Source of the DNA: Ottelia alismoides
Taxonomy: Eukaryota > Streptophyta > Magnoliopsida > Alismatales > Hydrocharitaceae
NCBI GenBank assembly: GCA_037367405.1
Contig: JAZKJV010008266.1
Coordinates: forward strand, 62,001-126,000
Reading direction: 5' to 3'
DNA length: 64,000 bases
Made by a program: the position numbers and the translations under genes. Below, piece after piece: positions 1 through 12,107 of the stretch (its first letter is position 1; the number at the start of each line of letters is the position of its first letter). The notes beneath the pieces were generated by a model, which had not been told where the DNA came from, searched no databases, and saw only the letters and a list, made by a program, of their open reading frames with translations.

Positions 1-2448
1 CGGGATCCCAACGAGGCGTAAAAACACTGCGAGCTCGCGTAAAAACCGAAAAGAGACTGGGATCCTAGACCCGCGCACTTGGCGGCCGCTGCCCAATCTG
101 GGCTTCCTATTCTCCCGCCCAGTTGAGAGTCACCGCGCTCTCGCACGGTCAGGTGTAAGGATCACCACGACCGGCATTAATAGTTACCAGCATTCATTCA
201 CTGCCACCTTCGCTTATTTGACTACTCACTCTTTTCTCAATACTTTATGTGGTCAATTTTAGAGATTTATAATTGGACTGAGATGGAGATCAGAAGTTAG
301 GAGTCTTATTGATATTACCGATTCATGTCAGGGTTTTGTGAGTGATCTATGAAAAATTCTAAGCTCAGAGCCATGGTATAGATTATAGGATATTTATGTC
401 AACATTATCCCTTCAATTCTAACCAAAATTTATTGAAATCTATACCAATTCTTTTATGATTAAGAGACATTATATAAGGATCACCCTGACTTGCATGATC
501 TATTATGCTCACTAATTTTTCCTTTGTTTATACATATAATCATAGAGTACTCGGATACTTATAATCATATTCATCCCTTTGTAACATCACTTTCTTTTTT
601 CTTTCTTTTTTTCATCTATAATTTGATTTGATAGTAATAGAAACCAAACAATCATTTTCCAAATTTCTCAAAATTCTTAGATAGGTAACTGATAGTAATT
701 TAAAGATCCCTAAATTCCTAATTAATCAGTGCTTGCATACATTAGTATATAATATGTTATTTTGAATATTACCATTAACAGAGAATTAAAATTCACATTT
801 TTAAAACTAGATTTAGAGCAGCAACTTAGCCATTTAATCTCACATTATACACAGTAGCATGGAATATGCTAATATATTTCATATATATATATATATATTT
901 AAAGGTCTGTTTTCTTTAACTCAACCCTGTATGCGACTATTCTTAGCTAGAAAGCAACATAACTTGCATGATCGTACATAGGAGCTGCAATATCTAGTTA
1001 TTTTTCATGGGTAGCACCTAACTTTTCCTTTAAACAATTTAACCTTAATTTATGAGGGATCGGGAGGAAAGTGTAAAGAGATTAAGAATAAGTAGAGATT
1101 TTGGACAGAATCTGCTCTTGCCAAAAAAAATATAAGCAGGGAAATTCCAAATTTTGACCAACGTGAAATATCTAGAACAAAAATTGATATCGGGCAAGGT
1201 TAATAAAGATATGTTGATAAATTTTTTTTCTAGAACTGTAGCAACTCATTTCCAGAACTTTGAATTCCAAAGAATATTACTGCAAACGACAGACCATCAT
1301 CTTCTTGAAAACCACAGAAGAATTACATGGCTTTAAGATGCAATTTATACCCCCATTCACTTCCTAAAACCCTCGTGACACTGCCATCGAACAAAAGAAA
1401 ACATCTTATATCTAGATGTATATATATTTATAAAGCTACCTGAATAGCAGGGAAAATAAAATTTAGCATGCATGGCAGCAAAAGAAGGTTAGGATGGTAC
1501 CTTATTAAAATTCTCAAATTTGAAGAAGAAGAATTGCATGCATTAATGCAGGACCTCTAATTGCTTGGACTGGCAGCCATTGACCTTTGAGATGAGGGTT
1601 GAATGCTTCTCAACAATGGCAGCTTGAGAAAGACAACAACTCCTTCCAGCCAAAATAGAGAGAGGAAAAGGGTTTGGAGCTCTCGTTGGAATTAGAAAGG
1701 TAGAACGTATGGCTTTATGCTACATATATATAGGAGATGATACATGCTCAAAATCCATCCAAGTGGAGAAAGCAAAAAGGCCAAGTGGAGAGGGGAGAAG
1801 CCTTTCGTGTAAGTAAAAGAAATACTCAATTGCTGAAGTCTGCTACTACTGTAGCTTAGAAAATAAAATATATTATTATATTTTTTTTTCAACCGAACAC
1901 TGTCTGCTGGCTGCTGCTACAGTTACTGTAGCAGATATTAATTTTTAGTTTAATAATTTTTTTTAAAACCAAAGCTCTATCAACTTAAAGTCGATCGTAT
2001 GTGCGCCTCGGTTCTCGGATTTTGACGCGCAATGTCTTGTTTTGATCGTCTTTCAACGACGATCAAAATGAGTATAATATTGATATACTTTCGGTTGGGT
2101 TTTGAACCCCCAAAATTTTCGGATACGGTTTTTGTTTAAGGTTAAATTTTACGATTTAAAAATATCAAACGACCTCCGATTGACGAACGGTCGATTCCGT
2201 TGATCTTGTATCGTCGAATCGGATCTAATGACGGTCTCGGTTCGTTTTGCGGTTTCCGAATTTGCGTCGCGGCTTTTTCGCGGCGCGCAAGACGAAGTGA
2301 CCGATTTTTGATCGATTTCACCCGAACAACTTTTGATTCACTACTAATTGGTCGTTTTAGGTTGTATAGTATTGAGCGACAACGTTTTTGGGTTCATTAG
2401 ACCCAAATTCGGACGAGTTCGGGTTTACACGAATTCCCGGATGTTACA
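1..2448 (-). repeat. 3' LTR of the gypsy element (partial)
   Basis: Near-identical to 7557-10014 apart from a few substitutions and length changes in an AT run (about 880-900) and a T run. Read on the minus strand it starts TGTAACATCC at 2448. The other end is missing, so about 69% of the LTR is present. Short open frames inside it (for example 1154-1336 and 2200-2400) recur in the other LTR only because the LTRs are copies; they show no domain. Confidence 0.93.
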
Positions 2449-2631
2449 ATTATAAAAACCTCAAAGGGAGTCTCGTCCTCGAGACTCGAGTTAAGGCTAC
2501 TCGGTGTCTTGTTTGAATTTCGTATGGTAATAAAAACCTCAAAGGGCTTTGAACCCATAAAAACCTCAAAGGGAAAACAAGCCATATATTCATCATGTAT
2601 TTAATTACAAAAGCTTGTTTTGATGCTTACA
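2449..2631 (-). repeat. pol-LTR spacer with three copies of a 17-bp repeat
   Basis: Between the pol stop codon and the 3' LTR the 17-mer ATAAAAACCTCAAAGGG (+ strand) occurs at 2452-2468, 2530-2546 and 2557-2573. The first copy lies three bases from the LTR, where a polypurine tract is expected, but the minus-strand reading is not a clean purine run. The role is unknown. Confidence 0.7.
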
Positions 2632-3048
2632 TCAGAAAAGCTGTGGGTATCGTGCCCGCATGTCGGCTTCGGTCTCCCATGTTGCTTCTTTGACTCCGTG
2701 ACGGTGCCACAAAACCTTGACCAATGAAATCTCTTTGCTGCGAAGCTTCTTCACGGCACGGTCAAGTATCTGAACTGGTTTCTCCTCATAGGTCAGATCC
2801 GGCTCTACATCAAGATTCTCATAACTGATGATGTGCCGAGGGTCGTGCACATACTTCCTCAGGTTGGATATGTGGAAGACATCATGAATAGCAGAAAGAT
2901 GTGGAGGAAGATCTATTCGGTAAGCAACCTTCCCCACTCTAGCCAGAATCTCGAACGGTCCAACATATCGTGGCGCCAACTTGCCACGAACACCGAATCT
3001 CTGTACTCCCTTCATGCGAGATACTCGCAAAAATACCCAATCTCCAAC
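2632..3048 (-). pseudogene. gypsy pol, last exon: integrase C-terminus and chromodomain
   Basis: The frame opens immediately after a predicted splice acceptor with VGDWVFLRVSRMKG, the usual junction of chromovirus integrase. It continues through GKLAPRYVGPFEI and HDVFHISNLRKY to the chromodomain signature VLWHRHGVKEATWE, and ends at 2632. The chromodomain normally binds chromatin marks and steers integration. This exon is open throughout; the copy as a whole is defective because of the upstream lesions. Confidence 0.9.
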
Positions 3049-3207
3049 CTATAATTTATAGGAATTACTGGGGTGAACACCATAGAGTGTCTCCCCCTTC
3101 TTTGAGCTTTCAAAAAAAAATAATTTATAGGAATTTAATTAGTATGAGATTAAGTTGAACACATATATATCATAATTGAGTGGATGAGGAGAAAATAATT
3201 AGATTAC
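3049..3207 (-). other. probable spliceosomal intron in gypsy pol
   Basis: The integrase frame is interrupted between ...LEFQ and VGDW. On the minus strand the break starts CAG|GTAATC (GT at 3207-3206) and ends ATTATAG|GTT (AG at 3050-3049). Removing 3049-3207 joins the codons in phase 0 and restores the canonical FQVGDWVF of this family. The interval is AT-rich with stops in frame. It is 159 bp now and about 90 bp without the LINE tail and duplicated target inside it. A plain non-intronic insertion is possible, but it would be unlikely to leave GT-AG borders and exact phase. Confidence 0.75.
3067..3120 (+). mobile_element. 5'-truncated LINE tail (54 bp) with 15-bp target-site duplication
   Basis: The insert is the 3' end of the LINE type seen complete at 48483-54226: a GGGG...CCCC hairpin with an ACAC/GTGT core, then poly(A). 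The 15-mer TAATTTATAGGAATT flanks it exactly at 3052-3066 and 3121-3135. It lies in the pol intron in the opposite orientation to pol, so it need not have harmed the protein. Confidence 0.9.
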
Positions 3208-6060
3208 CTGAAACTCTAAGTCTCTTCTCCGACGGTCTGCATAACTCTTCTGGCGGCTTTGTGCCGTCAAAAGCCTTCGTCTCACAAGATCAACAGCTCT
3301 CGCGGTCTCTTCCAGGAGATCTACGGAATAGAGAGCATGATCACCTACCTCACGCCAACTGAGAGGTGTGAGGCATCTCCGCCCGTATAAGGCTTCGAAT
3401 GGTGCCATGCCAATACTGGAGTGATAGCTGTTGTTGTACGTGAATTCCACCAAAGGCAAATGGTCCTTCCAGGACCCTTTCCACTCCAAAGTACATGCGT
3501 GAAGTAGATCCTCAAGCGTCTGAATGGTGCGTTCACTCTGTCCGTCTGTCTGCGGATGGTATGCAGAACTCATCTTCAGCTCTGTCTGTAGTGCTGTCAT
3601 GAACTGATGCCAATAATGTGATGTAAACCTCGAATCCCTGTCAGACCACCTCTCGTGGTATTCCATGCAGCCTGATAATGTTCTGTACATAGAGCTTAGC
3701 CAACCTAGATGGAGTGTAAGTCGTGTTGACAGGTATGAAATGGGCTGACTTGGTCAACCTATCAACAACGACCCATATGGAATCATGGCCACCTGGTGTC
3801 TTCGGCAATCCCGTGACAAAATCCATAGAAATGCTCTCCCACTTCCACTCGGGAATGGGGAGAGACTGCAGTAATCCTGGTGGTCTCCTATGCTCAACCT
3901 TGACCATCTGACAGGTCATGCATCTGCTAACATGTAGCGCCACATCGCGCTTCATTCCATCCCACCAGAAATGTCGACGCAGATCATGGTACATCTTCGT
4001 ACTGCCTGGATGGATAGATAACCGTGAACTGTGTGCCTCGTCCAAAATGTCTCTGCGAAGCTGCTCGTCATTGGGTACAACGACCCGTCCTGCCTTCCAT
4101 AAAATAGACTCCATCACAACAAAGTCGTCAAATTCGTCCTTGACGGCGCGCATGTATCTATCTCGGATCCAAGGATCGGTCTTCTGGCCTTCTACAATAC
4201 GATCCCAAAGACTGCTGTATCGTGGAGGCATGGCGGTAGAAATGGATGTGCTCTCCTGAGGATGCCAATCGGTCAAAGCAGCAAGCGTATCCCATGTATA
4301 TAGCCAGTTCGCCGTACCATCAGCATGTGCTCTCCTGCTAAGTGCATCAGCCACCACGTTTCCCTTACCGGGATGGTAAGAGATCGTGCAATCATAATCC
4401 TTCAGCAGCTCGAGCCATCTGCGCTGTCTCATGTTCAACTCCTTCTGATCAAAGATGTACTTTAAGCTCTTGTGATTCGTGAAAATCTCGAAGTTCACCC
4501 CATATAGATAGTGGCGCCAGATCTTCAAGGCGAAGACAACTGCCGCCAACTCCAAGTCATGTGTGGGGTAGATCCGCTCGTGCGGTCTCAACTGCCGTGA
4601 TGCGTAAGCAATCACCTGTCCTCTCTGCATCAATACTGCTCCCAGACCTTCCCCAGATGCATCTGTGTAGACCGCATAGTCCTGAGTGCCTGAAAGAAGA
4701 GCAAGAATAGGCGCTGTAGTCAACCTCTCCTTCAGTGTCTGGAAGGCCTGCTCACATGAACCGTCCCAAATAAATGGGACTCCTTTCTGCGTCAGTCGTG
4801 TCAGAGGGCGAACAATGCGTGAAAATCCGCTGACGAAGCGTCTGTAATAGCCCGCTAATCCGAGGAAACTCCGAATCTGAGTAACTGTCTTGGGCTGCTC
4901 CCAAGACATAACTGCATCTATCTTCGCAGGATCAACCGCGATACCTGCTCCAGAAATGATGTGTCCCAAAAATGAGACCTAGGATAACCAGAACTCGCAC
5001 TTGCTCAACTTGGCGTATAGCTTGTGCTCCCGCAATGTATCCAAAACAATTCGTAGATCATTTGCATGATCCCATTCATTCCGTGAGTAAATGAGCACAT
5101 CATCGATGAATACCACTACAAACTTGTCCAAGTATGGACGGAAGATCCTATTCATCATATCCATGAAAGCCGCAGGTGCATTGGTGAGCCCAAACGGCAT
5201 CACCACAAACTCGTAGTGTCCATAGCGAGTCCTAAATGCTGTCTTCGGAATATCCGACTCGTGAATCCTCAGCTGATGGTAACCTGAGCGAAGATCGATC
5301 TTCGAGAAAACCGAAGATCCCTGGAGTTGGTCGAACAAATCATCGATGCGTGGCAAAGGATAACGGTTTTTCACCGTTCTCTTGTTCAGCTGCCTGTAAT
5401 CAATGCATAGTCTCATGGATCCATCCTTCTTCTTGACAAATAGAACCGGAGCACCCCAAGGTGAAGTGCTCGGCCTCACGAATCCCATGTCAAGTAACTC
5501 CTGCAACTGCACCTTCAGCTCCCTCAACTCGGCTGGTGCCATGCGATATGGTGCCATAGAGATCGGCTGTGTATCTGGCAACAATGTGATCTCAAACTCG
5601 ATCTCCCTCTCAGGAGGTAGCCCTGGTAGCTCATCAGGAAATACGTCAGGGTATTCTGATACTACTCGGATATCCTGTATCATCGGCTCCTGATCAGACA
5701 CCTCCCGAATAAAAGCAAGATATGTATCACAACCCTGATCAACAAGTCGCTGAGCCCGCAATACTGAAATATACTCCATGGTGGAGTCATGCAAAGTACC
5801 CTCAAAAGTGAACTCGGGTAGATCTGGAATCCTGAAGACAACCGTCTTCCTAAAGCAATCAACAAGTGCATGATGGACGGATAGCCAATCCATGCCCAAA
5901 ATCATGTCAAACTCATCAAGCTGCAGAAGTAGACAATCTGCGATCATCTCGTGACCGCCAATCAGTACGGGCAAGTGCCTGACTATCAGAGATATGATAG
6001 ACAACTGGCCACCTGGCCCTTGTATGTGATATGGGGAAGAGAGTCTCAGAGACTCTACCT
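3208..6060 (-). pseudogene. gypsy pol, upstream exon: protease remnant, RT, RNase H, integrase
   Basis: Read from 6060 downward. The protease C-terminal half is present ([10 protein letters not shown]) but the catalytic D-S/T-G is missing. RT follows, with a polymerase core [13 protein letters not shown]. RNase H shows [14 protein letters not shown]. Integrase has an HHCC zinc module (IHPG... and CMTCQ) and DDE residues in SMDFVTG, SDRDSRF and YHPQTDGQSER. Lesions are an in-frame TAG at 4979-4981 between FWLS and VSFLGH, and a one-base frameshift near 3650 between GIPREVV and SDRDSRF. Upstream of about 6055 the frame no longer resembles protease, which marks the gag-protease deletion joint. 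Confidence 0.9.
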
Positions 6061-6438
6061 AACGAGGAAAGTAACCTCGAAGAAAGACACTGATCGGTAA
6101 TGTCCCCATTCGTGACATCGGTAACATCTGATTGGTCAAGTAGATGGAGTGATCGTATCTGCTCGCTGCGACCCAGATGGTCGAGCGGAATCTGTGCCAC
6201 GTCCGACAAGTGCTCCTCCTAATGTAGTCGATAGAGATGAGCGAGCACTACCTGAAAATGCTTTTTCTCTTCTTGGGATATACTCTGAAAATTAATGAAA
6301 TTGGTGACAATTGTGATTATTTAATTCGAATGTCATATTTCCCTTCTCGGACTCACGACAAGTCGGGAGACTGTCTCTATCCGAGAACTTAATGCGATCG
6401 GAATTAGAATACCGCGAATGTGCGTATCAGGGTACCAC

Positions 6439-6451
6439 TGCTCTGATACCA
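6439..6451 (-). other. Primer-binding site of the gypsy element
   Basis: The minus strand reads TGGTATCAGAGCA, complementary to the 3' end of plant initiator tRNA-Met. It lies three bases inside the 5' LTR boundary (6455). It fixes the direction of the element and the inner end of the LTR. Confidence 0.85.
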
Positions 6452-6454
6452 AAC

Positions 6455-8436
6455 TGTCAACCCCTCAGGATCCGGGTACCCGTTTACGCGCATTTCGCAA
6501 TATATCATTCACATTTAATCACACAAGTCGCACTAATACAGGGAAAATTTTTCGCGCGGCTAATTATCCACATGACATTCACATTCACAACATAACCACA
6601 AAGTAGAAGAGACAATGGCACCAAAATTTTCTTTTCATTAATATTCATATCAAGTTACAACTTGTACAAGGATCTTCCATTACAACATATATCCCAAAGT
6701 ATGATACAAAAGAGATAACATTTACATCATTATCTGAACAAAAACTGAGGCAAAATAATTCATACCGTCGGGTATAAACTCTATCTCCTGGAAGCATGTA
6801 GCTACTGAGCGGCTACTGAACTGCAGGCTGTTTGCCTGCCACACACACAATAGGAAAGAAGAGGCGTCAGCCATTGCTGGTACCTCCATAAAATTTATAA
6901 AAATAACTTGACATTTAATATGTACAAAAGCAGGCAAGTAGAAAGGTGGTACCAGTAAAATTTACATCTACTTGCGTAAGTAAAAAGGGGTTTGTTTGTA
7001 ATGCGTTTCTAATGTTTTCCCCCAGAACCCGACATTTCCCATATGTCATATTTATATAGCAGTTGCGTAATCATGAGTGTATGAGCATAAATGCATATAT
7101 CATTTTCTTCAGAGATCATGTTGGTAAGTGAAAAATAGAAAAGTTGAGATTGTAGAGATCTATTTATTTAATTTCTTGGGTAAAGAGAATGGTCTTTTGA
7201 TCATAATTTCTCCAATTCTTAACTTCAATGTTTCAGATATAGCTCCGGATGTTGTAGATGTAGATATTGATGATCTAGATATAGAATCGCCAAGTCTGTT
7301 TAGAGAAGTAACTCAAGCGGTGAAGAAGCCTGCAAATGGCTCTTCCGTCTCGCCCTCTAATTGGAAGCGCGGTCCAATAGAGGGATAGGTCTACTCCCCA
7401 ACTACGCCACTGAGACAGGTGAGAGGGACTTCCCGGGAAGTCGCTCTAGAAAAACAGCCCGACCGGTAACGGGCAACCGAGCTCGTACGTAAAACTGAAA
7501 ACCAAGGATCCCCCGCCTGGGTATCCTAAAACAGGGTCAACGGAATGGTCTAAAGTCGGGATCCCAACGAGGCGTAAAAACACTGCGAGCTCGCGTAAAA
7601 ACCGAAAAGAGACTGGGATCCTAGACCCGCGCACTTGGCGGCCGCTGCCCAATCTGGGCTTCCTATTCTCCCGCCCAGTTGAGAGTCACCGCGCTCTCGC
7701 ACGGTCAGGTGTAAGGATCACCACGACCGGCATTAATAGTTACCAGCATTCATTCACTGCCACCTTCGCTTATTTGACTACTCACTCTTTTCTCAATACT
7801 TTATGTGGTCAACTTTAGAGATTTATAATTGGACTGAGATGGAGATCAGAAGTTAGGAGTCTTATTGATATTACCGATTCATGTCAGGGTTTTGTGAGTG
7901 ATCTATGAAAAATTCTAAGCTCAGAGCCATGGTATAGATTATAGGATATTTATGTCAACATTATCCCTTCAATTCTAACCAAAATTTATTGAAATCTATA
8001 CCAATTCTTTTATGATTAAGAGACATTATATAAGGATCACCCTGACTTGCATGATCTATTATGCTCACTAATTTTTCCTTTGTTTATACATATAATCATA
8101 GAGTACTCGGATACTTATAATCATATTCATCCCTTTGTAACATCACTTTCTTTTTTCTTTCTTTTTTTCATCTATAATTTGATTTGATAGTAATAGAAAC
8201 CAAACAATCATTTTCCAAATTTCTCAAAATTCTTAGATAGGTAACTGATAGTAATTTAAAGATCCCTAAATTCCTAATTAATCAGTGCTTGCATACATTA
8301 GTATATAATATGTTATTTTGAATATTACCATTAACATAGAATTAAAATTCACATTTTTAAAACTAGATTTAGAGCAGCAACTTAGCCATTTAATCTCACA
8401 TTATACACAGTAGCATGGAATATGCTAATATATTTC

Positions 8437-8467
<31 letters not shown>

Positions 8468-10014
8468 GGTCTGTTTTCTTTAACTCAACCCTGTATGCGA
8501 CTATTCTTAGCTAGAAAGCAACATAACTTGTATGATCGTACATAGGAGCTGCAATATCTAGTTATTTTTCATGGGTAGCATCTAACTTTTCCTTTAAACA
8601 ATTTAACCTTAATTTATGAGGGATCGGGAGGAAAGTGTAAAGAGATTAAGAATAAGTAGAGATTTTGGACAGAATCTGCTCTTGCCAAAAAAAATATAAG
8701 CAGGGAAATTCCAAATTTTGACCAACGTGAAATATCTAGAACAAAAATTGATATCGGGCAAGGTTAATAAAGATATGTTGATAAATTTTTTTTCTAGAAC
8801 TGTAGCAACTCATTTCCAGAACTTTGAATTCCAAAGAATATTACTGCAAACGACAGACCATCATCTTCTTGAAAACCACAGAAGAATTACATGGCTTTAA
8901 GATGCAATTTATACCCCCATTCACTTCCTAAAACCCTCGTGACACTGCCATCGAACAAAAGAAAACATCTTATATCTAGATGTATATATATTTATAAAGC
9001 TACCTGAATAGCAGGGAAAATAAAATTTAGCATGCATGGCAGCAAAAGAAGGTTAGGATGGTACCTTATTAAAATTCTCAAATTTGAAGAAGAAGAATTG
9101 CATGCATTAATGCAGGACCTCTAATTGCTTGGACTGGCAGCCATTGACCTTTGAGATGAGGGTTGAATGCTTCTCAACAATGGCAGCTTGAGAAAGACAA
9201 CAACTCCTTCCAGCCAAAATAGAGAGAGGAAAAGGGTTTGGAGCTCTCGTTGGAATTAGAAAGGTAGAACGTATGGCTTTATGCTACATATATATAGGAG
9301 ATGATACATGCTCAAAATCCATCCAAGTGGAGAAAGCAAAAAGGCCAAGTGGAGAGGGGAGAAGCCTTTCGTGTAAGTAAAAGAAATACTCAATTGCTGA
9401 AGTCTGCTACTACTGTAGCTTAGAAAATAAAATATATTATTATATTTTTTTTTCAACCGAACACTGTCTGCTGGCTGCTGCTACAGTTACTGTAGCAGAT
9501 ATTAATTTTTAGTTTAATAATTTTTTTTTTAAAACCAAAGCTCTATCAACTTAAAGTCGATCGTATGTGCGCCTCGGTTCTCGGATTTTGACGCGCAATG
9601 TCTTGTTTTGATCGTCTTTCAACGACGATCAAAATGAGTATAATATTGATATACTTTCGGTTGGGTTTTGAACCCCCGAAATTTTCGGATACGGTTTTTG
9701 TTTAAGGTTAAATTTTACGATTTAAAAATATCAAACGACCTCCGATTGACGAACGGTCGATTCCGTTGATCTTGTATCGTCGAATCGGATCTAATGACGG
9801 TCTCGGTTCGTTTTGCGGTTTCCGAATTTGCGTCGCGGCTTTTTCGCGGCGCGCAAGACGAAGTGACCGATTTTTGATCGATTTCACCCGAACAACTTTT
9901 GATTCACTACTAATTGATCGTTTTAGGTTGTATAGTATTGACCGACAACGTTTTTGGGTTCATTAGACCCAAATTCGGACGAGTTCGGGTTTACACGAAT
10001 TCCCGGATGTTACA
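6455..10014 (-). repeat. 5' LTR of the gypsy element (complete, about 3.56 kb)
   Basis: On the + strand it begins TGTCAACCCC at 6455, next to the primer-binding site, and ends GGATGTTACA at 10014, where similarity to 1-2448 stops. The TG...CA termini fit an LTR. A 3.5-kb LTR is long but known among large chromoviruses. An open frame at 7128-7388 has no recognisable domain. The flank after 10014 reads ATTTAATAAT; the matching target duplication would lie outside the window. Confidence 0.88.
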
Positions 10015-11394
10015 ATTTAATAATTTAACTAATAATAAAAAATATATTAATAGTATAAGTTTCAAATAATTGAATAGACTTTGTGATACTAATTTGTGAA
10101 AAAATAATTGAGATAAATAGAAAACTTTTAACATAAATGGTAAAATTCAATAAATAATATAAATTGCATTAAAGTACCTAACTTCTGTTTAACTTTTGTT
10201 GTTCGTGTATGTCTCTTGCAATCCTCATTTGCTCTTTTTGTACCTATGGTGAATTGAATATATAAAGGAAAAATAATTATTGACATCTTGATAAACCATT
10301 GATCTTTTCTTTTTGTACCTATGATAAAAAATTAATCAATGCATCTACACCTTTCAACTGGAACTCCACCAACTTTCTCATTTTCTTTGGTAAATGATAT
10401 ATAAACCATTGATCTTTTCATTCTATCAATCTTATTAATTATTTAAAGAATCGATTTTTCTATTTCTTCACCCTCTTCTTCCACTTTTTCATTAATATCA
10501 TCATCATGCCCAATGACCCTCTCATGGACACTATCTTGAGAAGATGGTATGTTTGAATTAGACTTCTAAAAACAAAATGAAAACACATACTCAAAATTAT
10601 ATTTTAAATTCCATACCATTATAGAAATACAAGATATAGAGTAATAGATATACATGTCCAAAATAATAACTAGAAGATTGTGTTCCATGTTTCCCTGAAG
10701 AATCCACCATATCTTCCCTCCCATTATGACCTATTTCCATGGTATCTGATAAAAAAGAATCACTAAATTCCATCATAACCATAAAAGGTCGATGTGAACT
10801 GACTTATGGAGTTGAATCTAACATCTGAGGTGTATAAAAATCGGCAGATCGGGCTGAGAACTCAATTGGTACGGCTCTGATCTTCAATTTTCTAATATGT
10901 AAAATTTTTCTACATCAAGCATGAACAGTTCATGTTCACCTCATTTCAATGCACTCTTGTGGGGGGCATAGTTGGGCTTATTAAAGATTATGATGATTTT
11001 CCTTCTTGATAACCTAGTCCCCTTGTAATCTTGATGGGAAATGGAATTTAGTTGCAGCTATGATCTTTTGCACATTTAGCCATTTAGGCAAAGCTTGAAA
11101 TCCATGAAATCTATTCATATCATAATCGTCTCTAAGATATTATTTGTATTCAAATGCTTGGTTGTCCTTATCATAAGATTTGGATATTATGATGGATGGG
11201 AGGATTAAGAGTGTGATTAAGGAAAAGATTGTTAGAAATTTGAATTCTATGACCTCGAGAAATTTAGTATGTGTTTGTTTGCAGATAATGTATTTTAGAA
11301 TCACATACATTATTTGGATAGAACCTAAATCTTAAGACTTTAGGTTATAAGGGGGAGGGGTGGTAATACCAGTAGCTGCGGGGGTGATGGAGAG
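10015..11394. other. AT-rich sequence without a recognisable gene
   Basis: No open frame with a recognisable domain, no tRNA-like motif and no repeat shared with the rest of the window was seen. Confidence 0.6.
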
Positions 11395-11499
11395 ATGACG
11401 ACGATGTTTGTGTGTTTAGAACCGATGTCGTTGTCGACAACGGGGAAGAACGGGAGTTGGTGGTGGGTTGGCTACTATGAGGGTGGTGTTGTTAGTGGT

Positions 11500-11670
11500 G
11501 GAAGCGAGCTAGAGAGGGAGACTGGAGCAGGCGATGTTGGAGAGAGCGAGCAGGAGCGGGAGGCTGGAGCCGGCGGCGTTGGAGAGAGCGAGCAGGAGCG
11601 GAAGGCTGGAGCCAGCAATGTAGGAGAGAGCGAGCATGAGCGAGAGGTTGGAGCTGGCGACGTTGGAGAT
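11500..11670 (+). repeat. 42-bp minisatellite inside an open frame (11395-11706)
   Basis: Units starting at 11524, 11566, 11608 and 11650 (last partial) repeat a 42-bp block centred on GGAGAGAGCGAGCAGGAGCG. A partial unit precedes them. In the open frame 11395-11706 the block reads GESEQEREAGAGGV with variants. No protein family is recognised. The frame may be open simply because a 42-bp unit keeps phase, so it is not called as a gene. Confidence 0.75.
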
Positions 11671-11864
11671 CAGAACCAAATATTAGGATTTTTTTCTCAT
11701 GAGTGACGAGGAGAGAGAATTTGGGGGAGTAAAGAGGGGTATGGTGTATGCAATGGGCATCCCAAAATTGGGATGTTTAGAATAAGATGATGAAAAATTT
11801 TATTTATTATATTAAGTTGTGTATCATGTGTGGGGATTTTATAAAATATATACTACATTTATTT

Positions 11865-12107
11865 ACATATATATATATATATAATGTTTCATACCATATC
11901 ATATATGTGTGTGTATCGAATCGAATCGAATTATTATCGAACGAATCCAAGTGGATTCAGATTCGATTCATTTGGGAATCGAATCCAAAAGTTAAATTCA
12001 AATTCAGTTCATTTGATTTCCAATTGAACTTTTTTCGAATTTTTATCGAACGAATCCTAATCGAATTCGAATGATTCAATTCAATTAGCAGCCCTAGACT
12101 GGACGAC
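11865..12107. repeat. Low-complexity tract: AT run and degenerate GAATC/GATTC repeats
   Basis: A TA dinucleotide run near 11870-11884 is followed by repeated CGAATC and its complement to about 12090. Such tracts can fold back on themselves. No gene is visible. The 5'-truncated LINE begins directly after it. Confidence 0.6.

Larger units (their letters stand above)
1..10014 (-). mobile_element. Ty3/gypsy chromovirus LTR retrotransposon, gag-less, 3' LTR cut by window start
   Basis: A direct repeat (1-2448 and 7557-10014) flanks minus-strand pol reading RT, RNase H, integrase and chromodomain. This order and the C-terminal chromodomain mark a chromovirus, probably of the Tekay/Del group. The right copy is the 5' LTR. 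A primer-binding site complementary to initiator tRNA-Met lies just inside it. Only about 0.4 kb separates that site from a truncated protease, so gag and the protease active site are deleted. Pol has a stop codon, a frameshift and an intron carrying a LINE tail. Despite this decay the LTRs differ at only about eight bases over 2.45 kb by eye, so the last transposition was recent and was probably driven in trans. The left LTR should extend about 1.1 kb beyond the window. Confidence 0.93.

Noticed and set aside
1154..1336. 60-codon open frame, identical to one at 8718-8900
   Set aside because: Conservation is fully explained by the two LTRs of one element; no domain.
2200..2400. 66-codon open frame repeated at 9766-9966
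   Set aside because: Lies in the LTR in both places; a copy effect, not purifying selection.
4979..4981. In-frame TAG in gypsy pol as a programmed readthrough signal
   Set aside because: It falls inside RT, between FWLS and VSFLGH, where no gag-pol boundary exists; a nonsense mutation is simpler.
11395..11706. Protein-coding gene
   Set aside because: Only a tandem repeat supports it; no start context, domain or neighbouring exon.
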